Shown in pieces: positions 35,310 to 44,227 of a stretch of DNA of 64,000 nucleotides (the stretch's first letter is position 1; each line of letters begins with the position of its first letter). A program made the position numbers and the translations under genes. Under the pieces are notes generated by a model, which had not been told where the DNA came from, searched no databases, and worked only from the letters and a program-made list of their open reading frames with translations. The stretch is from the NCBI GenBank assembly GCA_029210175.1, contig JARGPL010000037.1:62001-126000 (forward strand), given 5' to 3'. This stretch comes from Minwuia sp. (GTDB lineage Bacteria; Pseudomonadota; Alphaproteobacteria; Minwuiales; Minwuiaceae).

Positions 35310-36731
35310 CTAACTGCTGTTCTCGGGCAGCCATGCAGTCGCCGCAAGTCCGCCTGTGTCACGGTTGGCCAGGGCCAGATCACCGCCCAGGCGCCGGAAC
35401 ACGTCGCGGGCGAGGGCCAGGCCCAGACCTGATCCCCCGGTTTCCCGATTGCGGGACGTCTCGACGCGATAGAACGGCTGAAACACCTTGTCCAGTTCGT
35501 CCTCCGGCAGGCCGGGACCATTGTCGGCGACGGTCAGCGTCGCGCGACCTCCCCCCTTGACCAGCAACAGCCGCACCTCGCCACCGCCATAGCGCAGCGC
35601 GTTCTCCACCAGATTGCCAACCGCGCGTTTCAGCGCCACGGGACGCCCATCGACAGGGAACCGCTCCGGCCCGTCAAAGGCCACGTCCTGGCCGCGTGTG
35701 GCGCAGTCTTCGGCCAGGTCACGCAGCAGTCCGGCCAGATCGATCCGGGTGATTGCCTCCGTCGCCTGATCGCCGCGGATGAACCCAAGCGCCTGATCGA
35801 CCATCTGCTGCATGTCTTCGATGTCGCCGATGGCGCGCTGCTGCTGGTCCGGGTCCTCGATGAATTCCGCGCGCAACCGCAGACGGGTCAGGATGGTCTT
35901 CAGATCATGGCTCAAGGCCGCAAGCATCAGGGTGCGATCGTCGATCAGGCGCTTGATGCGGGTCTGCATGCGATTGAATGCCGTCGCGGTCTTGCGCAGT
36001 TCTCTCGGTCCCTGCTCATCCAGCGGCGGGGCATCCACATCCAGACCCAGCCGGTCAGCCGCCATCGCCAGTTCACGCAGGGGACGGGTCGCGCGCCGCG
36101 CCGCCCAGATGGCGAAGATGATGATCAGCAGCCCCGTGCTGACAATCCAGAACAGGCCACGGAACGCCCATCGAAACGCCAGACGGTCGGTCGAGACCAG
36201 GAAATGCACCCAGGTGCCGTCGGTCAGGGTGGTGGCGACGATCAGCTTTCGCCGGCTCGGCGTCAGGTCCGGTTCCGGTGGCCCGCCCGGGTGCAGGACC
36301 CGCCCCCGCTTGCCTTCATCGTCGTCATCATCATCCAGCGGTACGATGACCATGGGACGGCCACGCAGGGCTGGCAGGTTGCGGTCCACGAAACGACGGA
36401 TGCCGCGCTGCAGATCTTCATGGTGGTCGTGTTCATGGTCGTGGGCCTGGCGTGGCGGGTGACTGCGGATTCGCACGCCGAGTGTCGGGCCGGAGATCAC
36501 CCGTGCCAGTTCTCGCCGCTCCGCCATTGGCGTCCGGTCCAGCAGGACAACGATCTGTTCCGTCCGGCGCGCGGTGTGGTCGAGCAACTGCCGCGCCGTC
36601 TCGGTCCTGTCCTTGGCATACCAGCCGATGGTGCCCGCCAGCGCGATGGCCAGCAGCAGCATCAGGATCAGCGCCAGACGGCCCGCGATGCCGCCGACAT
36701 GCAGCCGGTTCAGGAAGCGGTGACGTCGCAT
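35310..36731 (-). CDS. Two-component sensor histidine kinase with His/Asp-rich periplasmic loop
   Basis: 473-residue EnvZ-type kinase: TM1 about 17-37, periplasmic domain 38-188, TM2 about 192-211, HAMP, then H-box ALSHDLKTILTRLR (phospho-His about 275) and HATPase boxes NLVENALRYGGG, ADNGPGLPED and GGSGLGLALARDV. The H-box has Ile where many kinases have Pro. The periplasmic loop carries HDHEHDHHED (97-106) and six consecutive Asp plus Glu (133-139), a likely metal-binding surface. It overlaps the response regulator gene by 22 bases. Metal or envelope-stress sensing is an inference. Confidence 0.9.
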   Translation of the reverse strand: MRRHRFLNRLHVGGIAGRLALILMLLLAIALAGTIGWYAKDRTETARQLLDHTARRTEQIVVLLDRTPMAERRELARVISGPTLGVRIRSHPPRQAHDHEHDHHEDLQRGIRRFVDRNLPALRGRPMVIVPLDDDDDDEGKRGRVLHPGGPPEPDLTPSRRKLIVATTLTDGTWVHFLVSTDRLAFRWAFRGLFWIVSTGLLIIIFAIWAARRATRPLRELAMAADRLGLDVDAPPLDEQGPRELRKTATAFNRMQTRIKRLIDDRTLMLAALSHDLKTILTRLRLRAEFIEDPDQQQRAIGDIEDMQQMVDQALGFIRGDQATEAITRIDLAGLLRDLAEDCATRGQDVAFDGPERFPVDGRPVALKRAVGNLVENALRYGGGEVRLLLVKGGGRATLTVADNGPGLPEDELDKVFQPFYRVETSRNRETGGSGLGLALARDVFRRLGGDLALANRDTGGLAATAWLPENSS

Positions 36732-37438
36732 GCGAAGTAATACCCCCCATGGCGAACGGTCTTGAACATGCGCGGGTTCTTCGGGTCTTCACCCAGCTTG
36801 CGGCGCAGGCGGCTGAGGGCGACATCGATGGAGCGATCGAATGGGCCCAGCGACCGGCCTGTGGTCAGGTCCGCCAGCTGGTCACGACTGAGGATCTGCT
36901 GCGGGCGTTCGGCAAAGGCTTCCAGCATGTCGAATTCGCCCGATGTCAGGGTGACAAGCGTGCCCTCGGGGTCACGCAGTTCACGGGCGGCGAGGTCGAT
37001 CTGCCAGCCCTCGAACGTCAGTACACGCGGGCGGTCCTGTGCCGCGCCATCCGGTTCGCCCATGTCTGCCGACCGGCGCAGCACCGCGCGGATGCGCGCC
37101 AGCAGTTCGCGGGGGTTGAACGGTTTCGGCAGATAGTCGTCCGCACCGACCTCCAGGCCCACGATACGGTCGGCTTCCTCCCCCAGGGCCGTCAGCATGA
37201 TGATGGGTGTCTTCACACCGCTGCCGCGCAATCGGCGGCAGATCGCAAGTCCGTCTTCCCCCGGCATCATCAGGTCCAGCACCAGCAGGTCGAAGCGGCC
37301 GCTGGCGAGTTTCGCGTCCATGTCACGCCCATCGCGGGCGGTGTCGACGCGCAATTCGTGACGCACCAGAAACCGCGCCAGCAGGTCGCGTATTTCCCGG
37401 TCGTCATCGATGATCAGCAGATGTGGTGTCCGTTGCAT
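36710..37438 (-). CDS. OmpR-family response regulator
   Basis: 242 residues. Receiver domain with acidic pocket LLIIDDDREIRD, phospho-acceptor Asp in FDLLVLDLMMPGEDG, and the conserved Lys in VGADDYLPKPFNPREL. The C-terminal winged helix reads LVTLTSGEFDMLEAFAERPQQILSRDQLADLT and ends IDVALSRLRRKLGEDPKNPRMFKTVRHGGYYF. The ATG at 37438 is chosen because the receiver begins ten residues later. It is the first gene of the regulator-kinase operon and is divergent from a Spy-like gene. Confidence 0.95.
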   Translation of the reverse strand: MQRTPHLLIIDDDREIRDLLARFLVRHELRVDTARDGRDMDAKLASGRFDLLVLDLMMPGEDGLAICRRLRGSGVKTPIIMLTALGEEADRIVGLEVGADDYLPKPFNPRELLARIRAVLRRSADMGEPDGAAQDRPRVLTFEGWQIDLAARELRDPEGTLVTLTSGEFDMLEAFAERPQQILSRDQLADLTTGRSLGPFDRSIDVALSRLRRKLGEDPKNPRMFKTVRHGGYYFACDVTAS

Positions 37439-37482
37439 GCCCCTGAATATATGCCTGAAGCCGGCAGGTCGGGCAGCATTTC

Positions 37483-37536
37483 GTAACCGCTTGTAACCAT
37501 CGCAGGCCCCGTTACGCGCCGTTACCGACCGTTGCA
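37483..37536. promoter_or_regulatory. Candidate response-regulator binding sites (10-bp-phased repeats)
   Basis: In the 220-bp region between the divergent regulator and Spy-like genes, GTAACC occurs at 37483 and 37493, and GTTAC at 37511 and 37521 with GTTGC at 37531. Each set repeats every ten bases, one helical turn, and the two sets are in opposite orientation. This is the usual pattern for OmpR-family dimers binding in tandem. Autoregulation and control of the Spy-like gene are inferred. Confidence 0.55.
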
Positions 37537-37658
37537 CCCGACGGGTCGCAGCGCCCGAACCACAAGCCCATGTTCAGGAGGCGCCGGGATGATCGCCGAT
37601 GAGGATCATCTGGCCAGGCTCTTCCGGTCGATGTTCGGCCCAACCAAGGAGAATTCAC

Positions 37659-38192
37659 ATGAACCGTCGCCTCAAGATAATGCTGATCGGTGTCGTCGCT
37701 GCCATGGGCATCACCGGCGGTGCCGCCGTGCTGCACGCCCAGTCCGGTGACGGCTGGAAACACGACGCCCGGATGGGTGGACACCATGGCGGCATGAAGT
37801 ACGTCTGCGAGAACGGCAGCGAGCGGCTGGACGACGTGATCACGTTCGCTGACATTCGCCTCGGCATCCGCGATGACCAGCAGGCCACGTGGGACAGTTT
37901 TGCAGCTTCCGTCCGCGCCGGTGGTCAGGACCTGTTGAGTGCCTGTGACAGCATGGACGTCATGCGCGGTGGCAATGCACCGGAACGCCTGGCGGAGATG
38001 GAAGTGATCATGGAAAAGGCGCTGGGCGCGCTGAAGCAGATCCGCACATCGTTCGACCCGCTCTACACCGTGCTGGATGAGGATCAGAAAGCCACGCTGG
38101 AGCGTCTGACCCATCGCCGCCATGGCCGCTACGACGACGACGACGACCATGATCGCGACGATCATGATCGCGACGATCACCGCAAGGGCTGA
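37659..38192 (+). CDS. Spy/CpxP-like (LTXXQ-type) periplasmic protein with Asp/His-rich tail
   Basis: 177 residues. A signal peptide (MNRRLKIMLIGVVAAMGITGGAAVLHAQ) leads to a helical periplasmic domain. The segment FADIRLGIRDDQQATWDSFAASV and the later VLDEDQKATLERL are the two Spy/CpxP-like repeats. HHGG near residue 42 and a C-terminal tail of about 17 residues rich in Asp and His (158-174) suggest divalent-metal binding. AAGGAG lies eight bases before the ATG. The position opposite the two-component operon suggests that it is a target and feedback partner of that system, like CpxP with CpxAR. Confidence 0.75.
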   Translation: MNRRLKIMLIGVVAAMGITGGAAVLHAQSGDGWKHDARMGGHHGGMKYVCENGSERLDDVITFADIRLGIRDDQQATWDSFAASVRAGGQDLLSACDSMDVMRGGNAPERLAEMEVIMEKALGALKQIRTSFDPLYTVLDEDQKATLERLTHRRHGRYDDDDDHDRDDHDRDDHRKG

Positions 38193-38294
38193 CACCGAAG
38201 TCCAGACTTCCCTGACTGATCCTGGTGCCCATGCGTTCGACGCCGGGTGCCCGGATCACGTTCGGGACAACAGAAAGTGCAATGTGGAAGCCCC

Positions 38295-40190
38295 TCAGCC
38301 TCTGGGGTAGCCCAGGGTGCTGAGCGACTCGCGGATTTCGTCCAGGATTGCAGGATCGTCGATGGTGGCTGGAGCCTTGAACTCCACACCGTCGGCGATC
38401 TTTTGCATGGTGGCGCGCAGCACCTTGCCTGACCGGGTCTTGGGCAGACGCTTCACAGCGGTGATCAGCTTGAAAGCGGCCACCGCACCGATCTGCTGGC
38501 GGACCATGGTGATGCAGTCCTTCTCGATATCCGCGACCGCCCGTTCGGCGCCGGATTTCAGCACCACCACACCCAGGGGCAGCTGGCCCTTCAGCTTGTC
38601 CTCGATACCGAAGACCGCGCATTCGGCCACATCCGGATGCTGCGACAGCACTTCTTCCATCGCACCGGTCGACAGCCGATGACCCGCCACATTGATGACG
38701 TCATCGGTGCGCGACAGGATATAGACGTAACCGTCTTCGTCGATCATGCCCGCATCGCCAGTGTTGTAGTATCCGGGGAAGGCCTCCAGATAAGCCGACT
38801 TGAAGCGCGCATCGGCATTCCAGAGGGTCGGCAGGGAGCTTGGCGGCAGCGGCAGTTTCACCGCAATGGCACCCATCTGACCCGCCGGAACCTGGTGTCC
38901 GCCTTCGTCCAGGGCATGGATCTCGTAGCCTGGAACGGGACGTGTGGGGCTACCGTATTTCACGGGCAGAGGCTCGATCCCCATCGGATTCATCGCCATC
39001 GGCCAGCCGGTCTCGGTCTGCCACCAGTGATCGATCACCGGCACCTTCAACTGGTTCTCGGCCCACTGGATGGTGTCAGAGTCGGCGCGCTCCCCGGCCA
39101 GGAACAGGATGCGGAACTTCGACAGGTCGTACTTGCCGATGAAGCTGCCATCCGGATCCTGCTGCTTGATGGCGCGGAACGCGGTGGGGGCGGTGAACAT
39201 GACCCGCACGTCATGGTCGGCGATGACCCGCCAGAACGTGCCGGGGTCGGGGGTGCCGACCGGCTTGCCCTCGAACAGGATCGTCGTGGCACCATGCAGC
39301 AGCGGCGCATAGACGATGTAGGAATGGCCGACGACCCAACCCACATCCGACGCGGCCCAGAAGGCTTCGCCCGGGTTGGCGTCATAGAGGTTCTTCATGG
39401 ACCATTTCAGGGCCACGGCGTGCCCGCCGTTGTCGCGGATCACGCCCTTCGGCTGACCGGTGGTGCCGGACGTATAGAGGATGTAGAGCGGGTCCGTTGC
39501 CTTGACCGACACGCAATCGGCGGGCGATGCCCCCAGCAGGGCGTCGGCCCAGAGCACGTCGCCGTCGCGCACATCGAAGTCCGCCACCTGCTCACGCGGA
39601 AAGATGACGCAGCCGTCCGGCTTGTGCCTGGCCATGTCGATGGCTGCATGCACCAGCGGCATGTATTCGATCACCCGACCCGGCTCCAGCCCGCAGCTGG
39701 CGGTCACGATCAGTTTCGGCGTTGAATCGTCGATACGTGTGGCCAGCTCGTTCGGGGCAAAGCCACCGAACACCACCGAGTGCACGGCACCGATGCGGGT
39801 GCAAGCCAGCATGGCGATGGCAGCTTCGGGGATCATTGGCATGTAGATGATGACCCGGTCACCCTTGTCGACACCACGAGCCTGCAGTGCGCCGGCGAAG
39901 TGGGCGACGCGGTTCAGCAATTCCTTGTAGGTGAATTTCTGAACCGTGCCGGTGATCGGGCTGTCATGGATCAGCGCCAACTGATCGGCCCGACCCCCCG
40001 CCACATGCCGGTCGAGGCAGTTGTGGCAGGTGTTCAGTTCGCCGCCGGGAAACCAGTGGACGAAGGGTGCATTGCTGTCGTCGAGAACCTGATCGAAGGG
40101 CTTGTACCAGTCGATGCCCTTCGCCGCTTCCGCCCAGAAACCTTCAGGATCAGCTTTCCAGCCATTGTAGACGTCATCATACGCACCCAT
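38295..40190 (-). CDS. prpE: Propionyl-CoA synthetase (acetyl-CoA synthetase family)
   Basis: 631-residue AMP-forming ligase. N-terminal YNGWKADPEGFWAEAAKGIDWYKPFDQVLDD is typical of PrpE, as is WFPGGELNTCHNCLDRHV. The ATP motif is ILYTSGTTGQPKGVIRDNGG, and the C-terminal catalytic lysine region is LPKTRSGKVLRATMQ. Activates propionate, and less well acetate, to the CoA ester. It lies five bases downstream of the DmdB-like ligase and probably shares its transcript. Propionyl-CoA would also be consumed via methylmalonyl-CoA mutase, whose chaperone gene meaB is in the window. Confidence 0.9.
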   Translation of the reverse strand: MGAYDDVYNGWKADPEGFWAEAAKGIDWYKPFDQVLDDSNAPFVHWFPGGELNTCHNCLDRHVAGGRADQLALIHDSPITGTVQKFTYKELLNRVAHFAGALQARGVDKGDRVIIYMPMIPEAAIAMLACTRIGAVHSVVFGGFAPNELATRIDDSTPKLIVTASCGLEPGRVIEYMPLVHAAIDMARHKPDGCVIFPREQVADFDVRDGDVLWADALLGASPADCVSVKATDPLYILYTSGTTGQPKGVIRDNGGHAVALKWSMKNLYDANPGEAFWAASDVGWVVGHSYIVYAPLLHGATTILFEGKPVGTPDPGTFWRVIADHDVRVMFTAPTAFRAIKQQDPDGSFIGKYDLSKFRILFLAGERADSDTIQWAENQLKVPVIDHWWQTETGWPMAMNPMGIEPLPVKYGSPTRPVPGYEIHALDEGGHQVPAGQMGAIAVKLPLPPSSLPTLWNADARFKSAYLEAFPGYYNTGDAGMIDEDGYVYILSRTDDVINVAGHRLSTGAMEEVLSQHPDVAECAVFGIEDKLKGQLPLGVVVLKSGAERAVADIEKDCITMVRQQIGAVAAFKLITAVKRLPKTRSGKVLRATMQKIADGVEFKAPATIDDPAILDEIRESLSTLGYPRG

Positions 40191-40195
40191 GCCCC

Positions 40196-41839
40196 TTAAT
40201 CCGCCGCGGTCTGTGCGGTCGGGAGGGTGTAGTCCTTGAACTGCTCCCTCAGGGTCGTCTTCTGGATCTTGCCCGTGGCCGTGTGCGGGATCTCATCGAC
40301 GAACTGCACATCGTCGGGCATCCACCATTTGGCGATCTTGCCATCCAGGAAGGCCATGATGTCATCCTTGGATACGTCCTTGCCCGCCTTCGTGACGATA
40401 CAGAGCAGCGGGCGCTCATCCCATTTCGGGTGGAATATGCCGATCACGGCTGCTTCGGCCACCGCCGGATGACCCATGGCGGCGTTCTCCAGGTCGATGG
40501 AACTGATCCATTCACCGCCGGACTTGATCACGTCCTTGGCGCGGTCGGTGATGGTCATGAACCCATCTTCGTCCAGGGTCGCGACATCACCGGTATTGAA
40601 CCAGTTTCCGTTGTCCAGGACATTGCCGCCCTCGCCCTTGAAGTAGCCGTTGGTGATCCAGTAGCCACGGGTGAGCAGGTTGCCGAACGCCACGCCATCA
40701 CGGGGCAGTTCATTGTCCTCGTCGTCGGTGATCTTCAGCTCCACGCCATAAATCACGCGGCCCTGCTTGGCCTTGTAGGGAAGCTGCTCCTCGAACGGCA
40801 ACTGCTCGATGGCCTTTGTCATCACGCCGGAGGTGCCGAGCGGGCTCATTTCCGTCATGCCCCAGGCGTGGATGACGGTGACGTCGTACTTGGTCTCGAA
40901 CGTGCGGATCATGGATGCCGGTGCGGCGGAGCCGCCAATGACCGTGCGGCTCATGTCTGGCAGGCCCAGGCCATGTTCTTCCATGTAATTCAGCAGCATC
41001 AGCCAGACCGTCGGCACACCTGCGGACATGGTGACCTTCTCGTCGGCCATCAGGTCATAGACCGACTTGCCGTCCAGGTCCTTGCCGGGCAGCACCAGCT
41101 TGGCACCGCACATCGGCGCGGCATAGGCCAGGCCCCAGGCGTTGGCATGGAACATCGGCACCACGGGCAGCACGGCATCACGCGATGTCAGGCCCAGGCA
41201 GTCGCCCATACAGGCGGCGAAGCTGTGCAGAACGGTGGAGCGATGCTGGTAAAGCACGCCCTTGGGATTGCCGGTGGTGCCGGACGTGTAACAAAGGCTG
41301 GATGCGGTCTTCTCGTCGAACTCCGGCCATTCGAATTCGGTGCTCTCCGCGGCCAGCAGATCTTCGTAGCAGTGCACGTTCTTGAGGGTCGTCTGGGGCA
41401 TGTGGGCGCTGTCCGTCATGACAACGATGCCCTTCACGCTCTTCAGTTCGTCCTGCACCTTTTCCAGCAAAGGCACGAAGGTCAGATCGACGAAGATGTA
41501 GCTGTCTTCGGCGTGGTTCGCGATGTAGACGATTTGTTCTGGAAACAGGCGCGGGTTGAGCGTGTGCAGAACTGCACCCAGGCCCGACACACCATAGTAG
41601 CATTCCAGATGACGGTGCGTGTTCCAGGCCAGGGTGCCGATGCGGTCTCCCAGTTTCACGCCAAGACGGGTCAAGGCATTGGCGAGTTGCTTTGAACGCT
41701 GGCGGGCATCGGCGTAGGTGTAGCGATGGATCGGTCCTTCCACCGTGCGGGTCACGATTTCCGTGCGGCCATGATAGTCGGCGGCATAGTCGATCAGCGT
41801 GTGGATCAGAAGCTGCTTTTCCTGGATCAGCCCGAGCAT
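40196..41839 (-). CDS. 3-(methylthio)propionyl-CoA ligase-like (DmdB-type) AMP-dependent acyl-CoA synthetase
   Basis: 547-residue AMP-forming ligase. N-terminus [29 protein letters not shown] resembles the DmdB branch that activates methylmercaptopropionate from [68 protein letters not shown] and the C-terminal [13 protein letters not shown] are all intact. Medium-chain fatty acids are alternative substrates. AGGGAGGA lies seven bases before the ATG. No dmdA, dmdC or dmdD is seen nearby, so the DMSP link is a family inference. Confidence 0.8.
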   Translation of the reverse strand: MLGLIQEKQLLIHTLIDYAADYHGRTEIVTRTVEGPIHRYTYADARQRSKQLANALTRLGVKLGDRIGTLAWNTHRHLECYYGVSGLGAVLHTLNPRLFPEQIVYIANHAEDSYIFVDLTFVPLLEKVQDELKSVKGIVVMTDSAHMPQTTLKNVHCYEDLLAAESTEFEWPEFDEKTASSLCYTSGTTGNPKGVLYQHRSTVLHSFAACMGDCLGLTSRDAVLPVVPMFHANAWGLAYAAPMCGAKLVLPGKDLDGKSVYDLMADEKVTMSAGVPTVWLMLLNYMEEHGLGLPDMSRTVIGGSAAPASMIRTFETKYDVTVIHAWGMTEMSPLGTSGVMTKAIEQLPFEEQLPYKAKQGRVIYGVELKITDDEDNELPRDGVAFGNLLTRGYWITNGYFKGEGGNVLDNGNWFNTGDVATLDEDGFMTITDRAKDVIKSGGEWISSIDLENAAMGHPAVAEAAVIGIFHPKWDERPLLCIVTKAGKDVSKDDIMAFLDGKIAKWWMPDDVQFVDEIPHTATGKIQKTTLREQFKDYTLPTAQTAAD

Positions 41840-41900
41840 CGTTTCATCCTCCCTGAAATCAATCCGAAGTCCCTGTCAGAGACCCGTCAAATTGGCGCGG

Positions 41901-41928
41901 AACATACGCGAGCGACAGGTCGGGTCAA
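41901..41928 (-). promoter_or_regulatory. Candidate promoter of the DmdB-like/prpE operon
   Basis: Read on the minus strand: TTGACC (41928-41923) and TATGTT (41906-41901) with a 16-base spacer, placing a start about 55 bases before the ATG at 41839. The rest of 41840-42094 shows no gene. Confidence 0.5.
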
Positions 41929-42094
41929 GCATTCCGCATCGATTTTTCGCCGAAAATGCTCACCTCACCGCGATCTGTCGCTGCATGACAGAATGGCGGT
42001 TCAGCGCAGTCATTCAAACAGGTCATGTTGGCGCAACACGAAAAGCCGTTCCAGGTCCATGCGCCGCCCGTGGCAGGTCCGCCCAGGGCAGTGC

Positions 42095-43339
42095 TCAGTA
42101 TCGACCCGTATAGGCGCTGAGCAGGTCCTGGCCTTCGCCTTGCTTTTCCTCCAGCCGGAATATGGTCTGCAGATGGACCTCGTCGGGGCCGTCGTAGATG
42201 CGGAACGCGCGCGCCGTTGCCAAGGCCTCTGCGAACGGCGCGTCCTCCGTGACGCCCATCGCACCGAAGATCTGGATGCCATGGTTGCAGATGTCGTGGT
42301 AGGCGCGGGCAACGGCGACCTTGATCAGCGACACGTCCTTGCGGGCGGCCTTGTTGCCTTCGTTGTCCAGCCGCCAGGCCGTTCGCTGGACCAGCAGACG
42401 CGCCTGTTCCAGGGCCACACGGGATTCCGAGATTGCCGCCTGGACGGAGCTGTATTCGCGGATTGCCTTGCCGAAGGTGCTGCGGCGTGACGCCCGTTCC
42501 ACCATCAGGCGGATCAGGACCTCACAGCGTCCGATGGCGCGCATGCAGTGGTGCACCCGCGCCGGACCCAGCCGCGCCTGACCAATCAGGAAACCGCCAC
42601 CTTCCTCGCCCAGACGGTTGCTGACCGGCACCTCCACATCCTCGAACAGCAGTTCGGTATGTGGTGTGCGGTGATCCACATGATGCAGCACCGAAAGGTT
42701 ACGCACGATTGTCAGGCCGGGGGTGTCGGTCGGCACGATCACCATGGATTGCTGGCGACCACGCGGCGCGTCCGGATTGGTGACACCGACGACGATCAGG
42801 AACCTGCAGTTCGGATTGCCTGCACCGGTTGCGAACCACTTGCGGCCATTGATGACATAGCTGTCACCGCGCCGTTCGATCCGGGTGGCGATGTTGTTGG
42901 CATCGGATGATGCGACATCCGGCTCCGTCATGGCGAAGGATGACCGGATTCCCCCCACCAGCATGGGCGCCAGCCATTCGGCCTTCTGCGCTTCCGTCCC
43001 GAACATCTGCAGGATCTCCATGTTCGGCGTATCGGGCGCATGGCAATTGAAGACTTCGGATGCCCAGCCGACGCGGCCCAGGATCTCGGCAACTGCAGCG
43101 AATTCCAGATTGCTCAGGCGCGTGCCAGGGTCGTCGTCGCCCAGTTGCGGCAGGGCCATGTTCCATAGTCCAAGCCCGAATGCCTTCTTCTTCAGGTCGG
43201 TCAGCAGCGCGGGTGTCAGGTCGTGGTCCCGCTCCGCCGCAACCATGTATTCCCGGTTTCGCGGCAGGATGTCGTTCTGGAAGATGTCCTCCACCTGGGC
43301 GGCGATCGCCTGCGTGCGCGGTGCGTGATCGAAGTCCAA
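42095..43339 (-). CDS. Acyl-CoA dehydrogenase (ACAD10/11-like)
   Basis: About 414 residues. Typical segments: FAMTEPDVASSDANNIATRIER (flavin- and substrate-binding), GRKWFATGAGNP, RTPHTELLFEDVEVPVSN, GQARLGPARVHHCMRAIG and the C-terminal IFGAMGVTEDAPFAEALATARAFRIYDGPDEVHLQTIFRLE with the catalytic-base region. I placed the start at TTG 43339 because GGGAGG sits five bases upstream; a second in-frame TTG is at 43360. Alpha,beta-oxidation of an acyl-CoA, possibly the ester made by the neighbouring ligases. It is divergent from the TetR regulator. Confidence 0.88.
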   Translation of the reverse strand: MDFDHAPRTQAIAAQVEDIFQNDILPRNREYMVAAERDHDLTPALLTDLKKKAFGLGLWNMALPQLGDDDPGTRLSNLEFAAVAEILGRVGWASEVFNCHAPDTPNMEILQMFGTEAQKAEWLAPMLVGGIRSSFAMTEPDVASSDANNIATRIERRGDSYVINGRKWFATGAGNPNCRFLIVVGVTNPDAPRGRQQSMVIVPTDTPGLTIVRNLSVLHHVDHRTPHTELLFEDVEVPVSNRLGEEGGGFLIGQARLGPARVHHCMRAIGRCEVLIRLMVERASRRSTFGKAIREYSSVQAAISESRVALEQARLLVQRTAWRLDNEGNKAARKDVSLIKVAVARAYHDICNHGIQIFGAMGVTEDAPFAEALATARAFRIYDGPDEVHLQTIFRLEEKQGEGQDLLSAYTGRY

Positions 43340-43457
43340 GGCAGCCTCCCGAAAGACCAATGTTTTCTGGTTGGAATTAATGAAGCTAGATTAATCAGTC
43401 TGTGGTGGTCAATCGATCCTGCCGCCGAACCACCAGCACGTTCAGGGGCTTGATTAT

Positions 43458-43475
43458 CTAATGCACCTGTATTAG
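43458..43475. promoter_or_regulatory. Candidate TetR operator palindrome
   Basis: CTAATGCA-CC-TGTATTAG is an 18-bp inverted repeat with one mismatch in eight pairs, between the divergent acyl-CoA dehydrogenase and TetR genes. GATTAATC at 43389-43396 is a second, shorter palindrome in the same region. Location and symmetry fit autoregulation by the adjacent regulator; this is an inference. Confidence 0.45.
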
Positions 43476-43527
43476 CGTTCCTGCAGACCTTGGGCACCCT
43501 CATGTTGGCGTAGTGGAGGCATATCTG

Positions 43528-44184
43528 TTGGATACCCGTGAACACCTGCTGCTGACGGCGGAAAAGCTGCTGGGTGAACGTGGCATCAACGGCGTGTCCT
43601 TGCGGGAGATCACGCGGGTGGCGGGGCAACGCAACGCGTCAGCCCTGCATTATCATTTCGGATCACGCGACGGCCTGATCGAGGCGATCTTCGACAAGCG
43701 CATGCGCCTGATCGATGAAGAACGCATGCGCCTGATCGCGGATATGGAGGCGGATGGGCGCATGTCGCATGTTCGCGGTGTTGCAGAAGCTGTCGCCATG
43801 CCTGTTGCCGCCTTCCTGTGGCGGAAGGACGGGTCCGCGAACTACATCCGGTTCCTGACGGAGGTGTTCCTGTCCCCAGACATCAACATCGATGACTTCG
43901 TGCGGGGGCGCTACGACAACGGTCTGCGCAAGGTTTACGGTATCCTGCAGGGGCTTCTGCCCGACGTGCCGGAGCAGGTGGTGCGCCAGCGGTTCGTGAT
44001 GATGACGCGGGCCGGTACATTCGCCCTGGCGGATATCGACACGCATCGCGCCAGAACCGAAGCTGCGGGGCGACCCTTCGATCTGGAACGCGCGATCGAG
44101 ACACTGATCGACATGTGGGTGGGCGGTATCACCGCACCGCAAAGTGAAAGAGCAACGGACAAGTCCGGGCGCGTGGCCGCGTAA
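43528..44184 (+). CDS. TetR-family transcriptional regulator
   Basis: 218 residues. The N-terminal helix-turn-helix is REHLLLTAEKLLGERGINGVSLREITRVAGQRNASALHYHFGSRDGLIEAIF. The C-terminal ligand-binding domain is all helical and not specific. The start is set at TTG 43528 because GGAGG lies eight bases upstream; a GTG at 43513 is also in frame. It probably controls the divergent acyl-CoA dehydrogenase and the following dioxygenase-transporter genes, responding to an acyl-CoA or related ligand. Confidence 0.88.
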   Translation: MDTREHLLLTAEKLLGERGINGVSLREITRVAGQRNASALHYHFGSRDGLIEAIFDKRMRLIDEERMRLIADMEADGRMSHVRGVAEAVAMPVAAFLWRKDGSANYIRFLTEVFLSPDINIDDFVRGRYDNGLRKVYGILQGLLPDVPEQVVRQRFVMMTRAGTFALADIDTHRARTEAAGRPFDLERAIETLIDMWVGGITAPQSERATDKSGRVAA

Positions 44185-44227
44185 GCGCCGCGACGACAAT
44201 CGGGCATCCTGGGGAGGAGACGCGACG

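Noticed and set aside
40067-41695. 542-codon plus-strand frame opposite the DmdB-like ligase
   Set aside because: No motif; the minus-strand ligase has all AMP-binding signatures.
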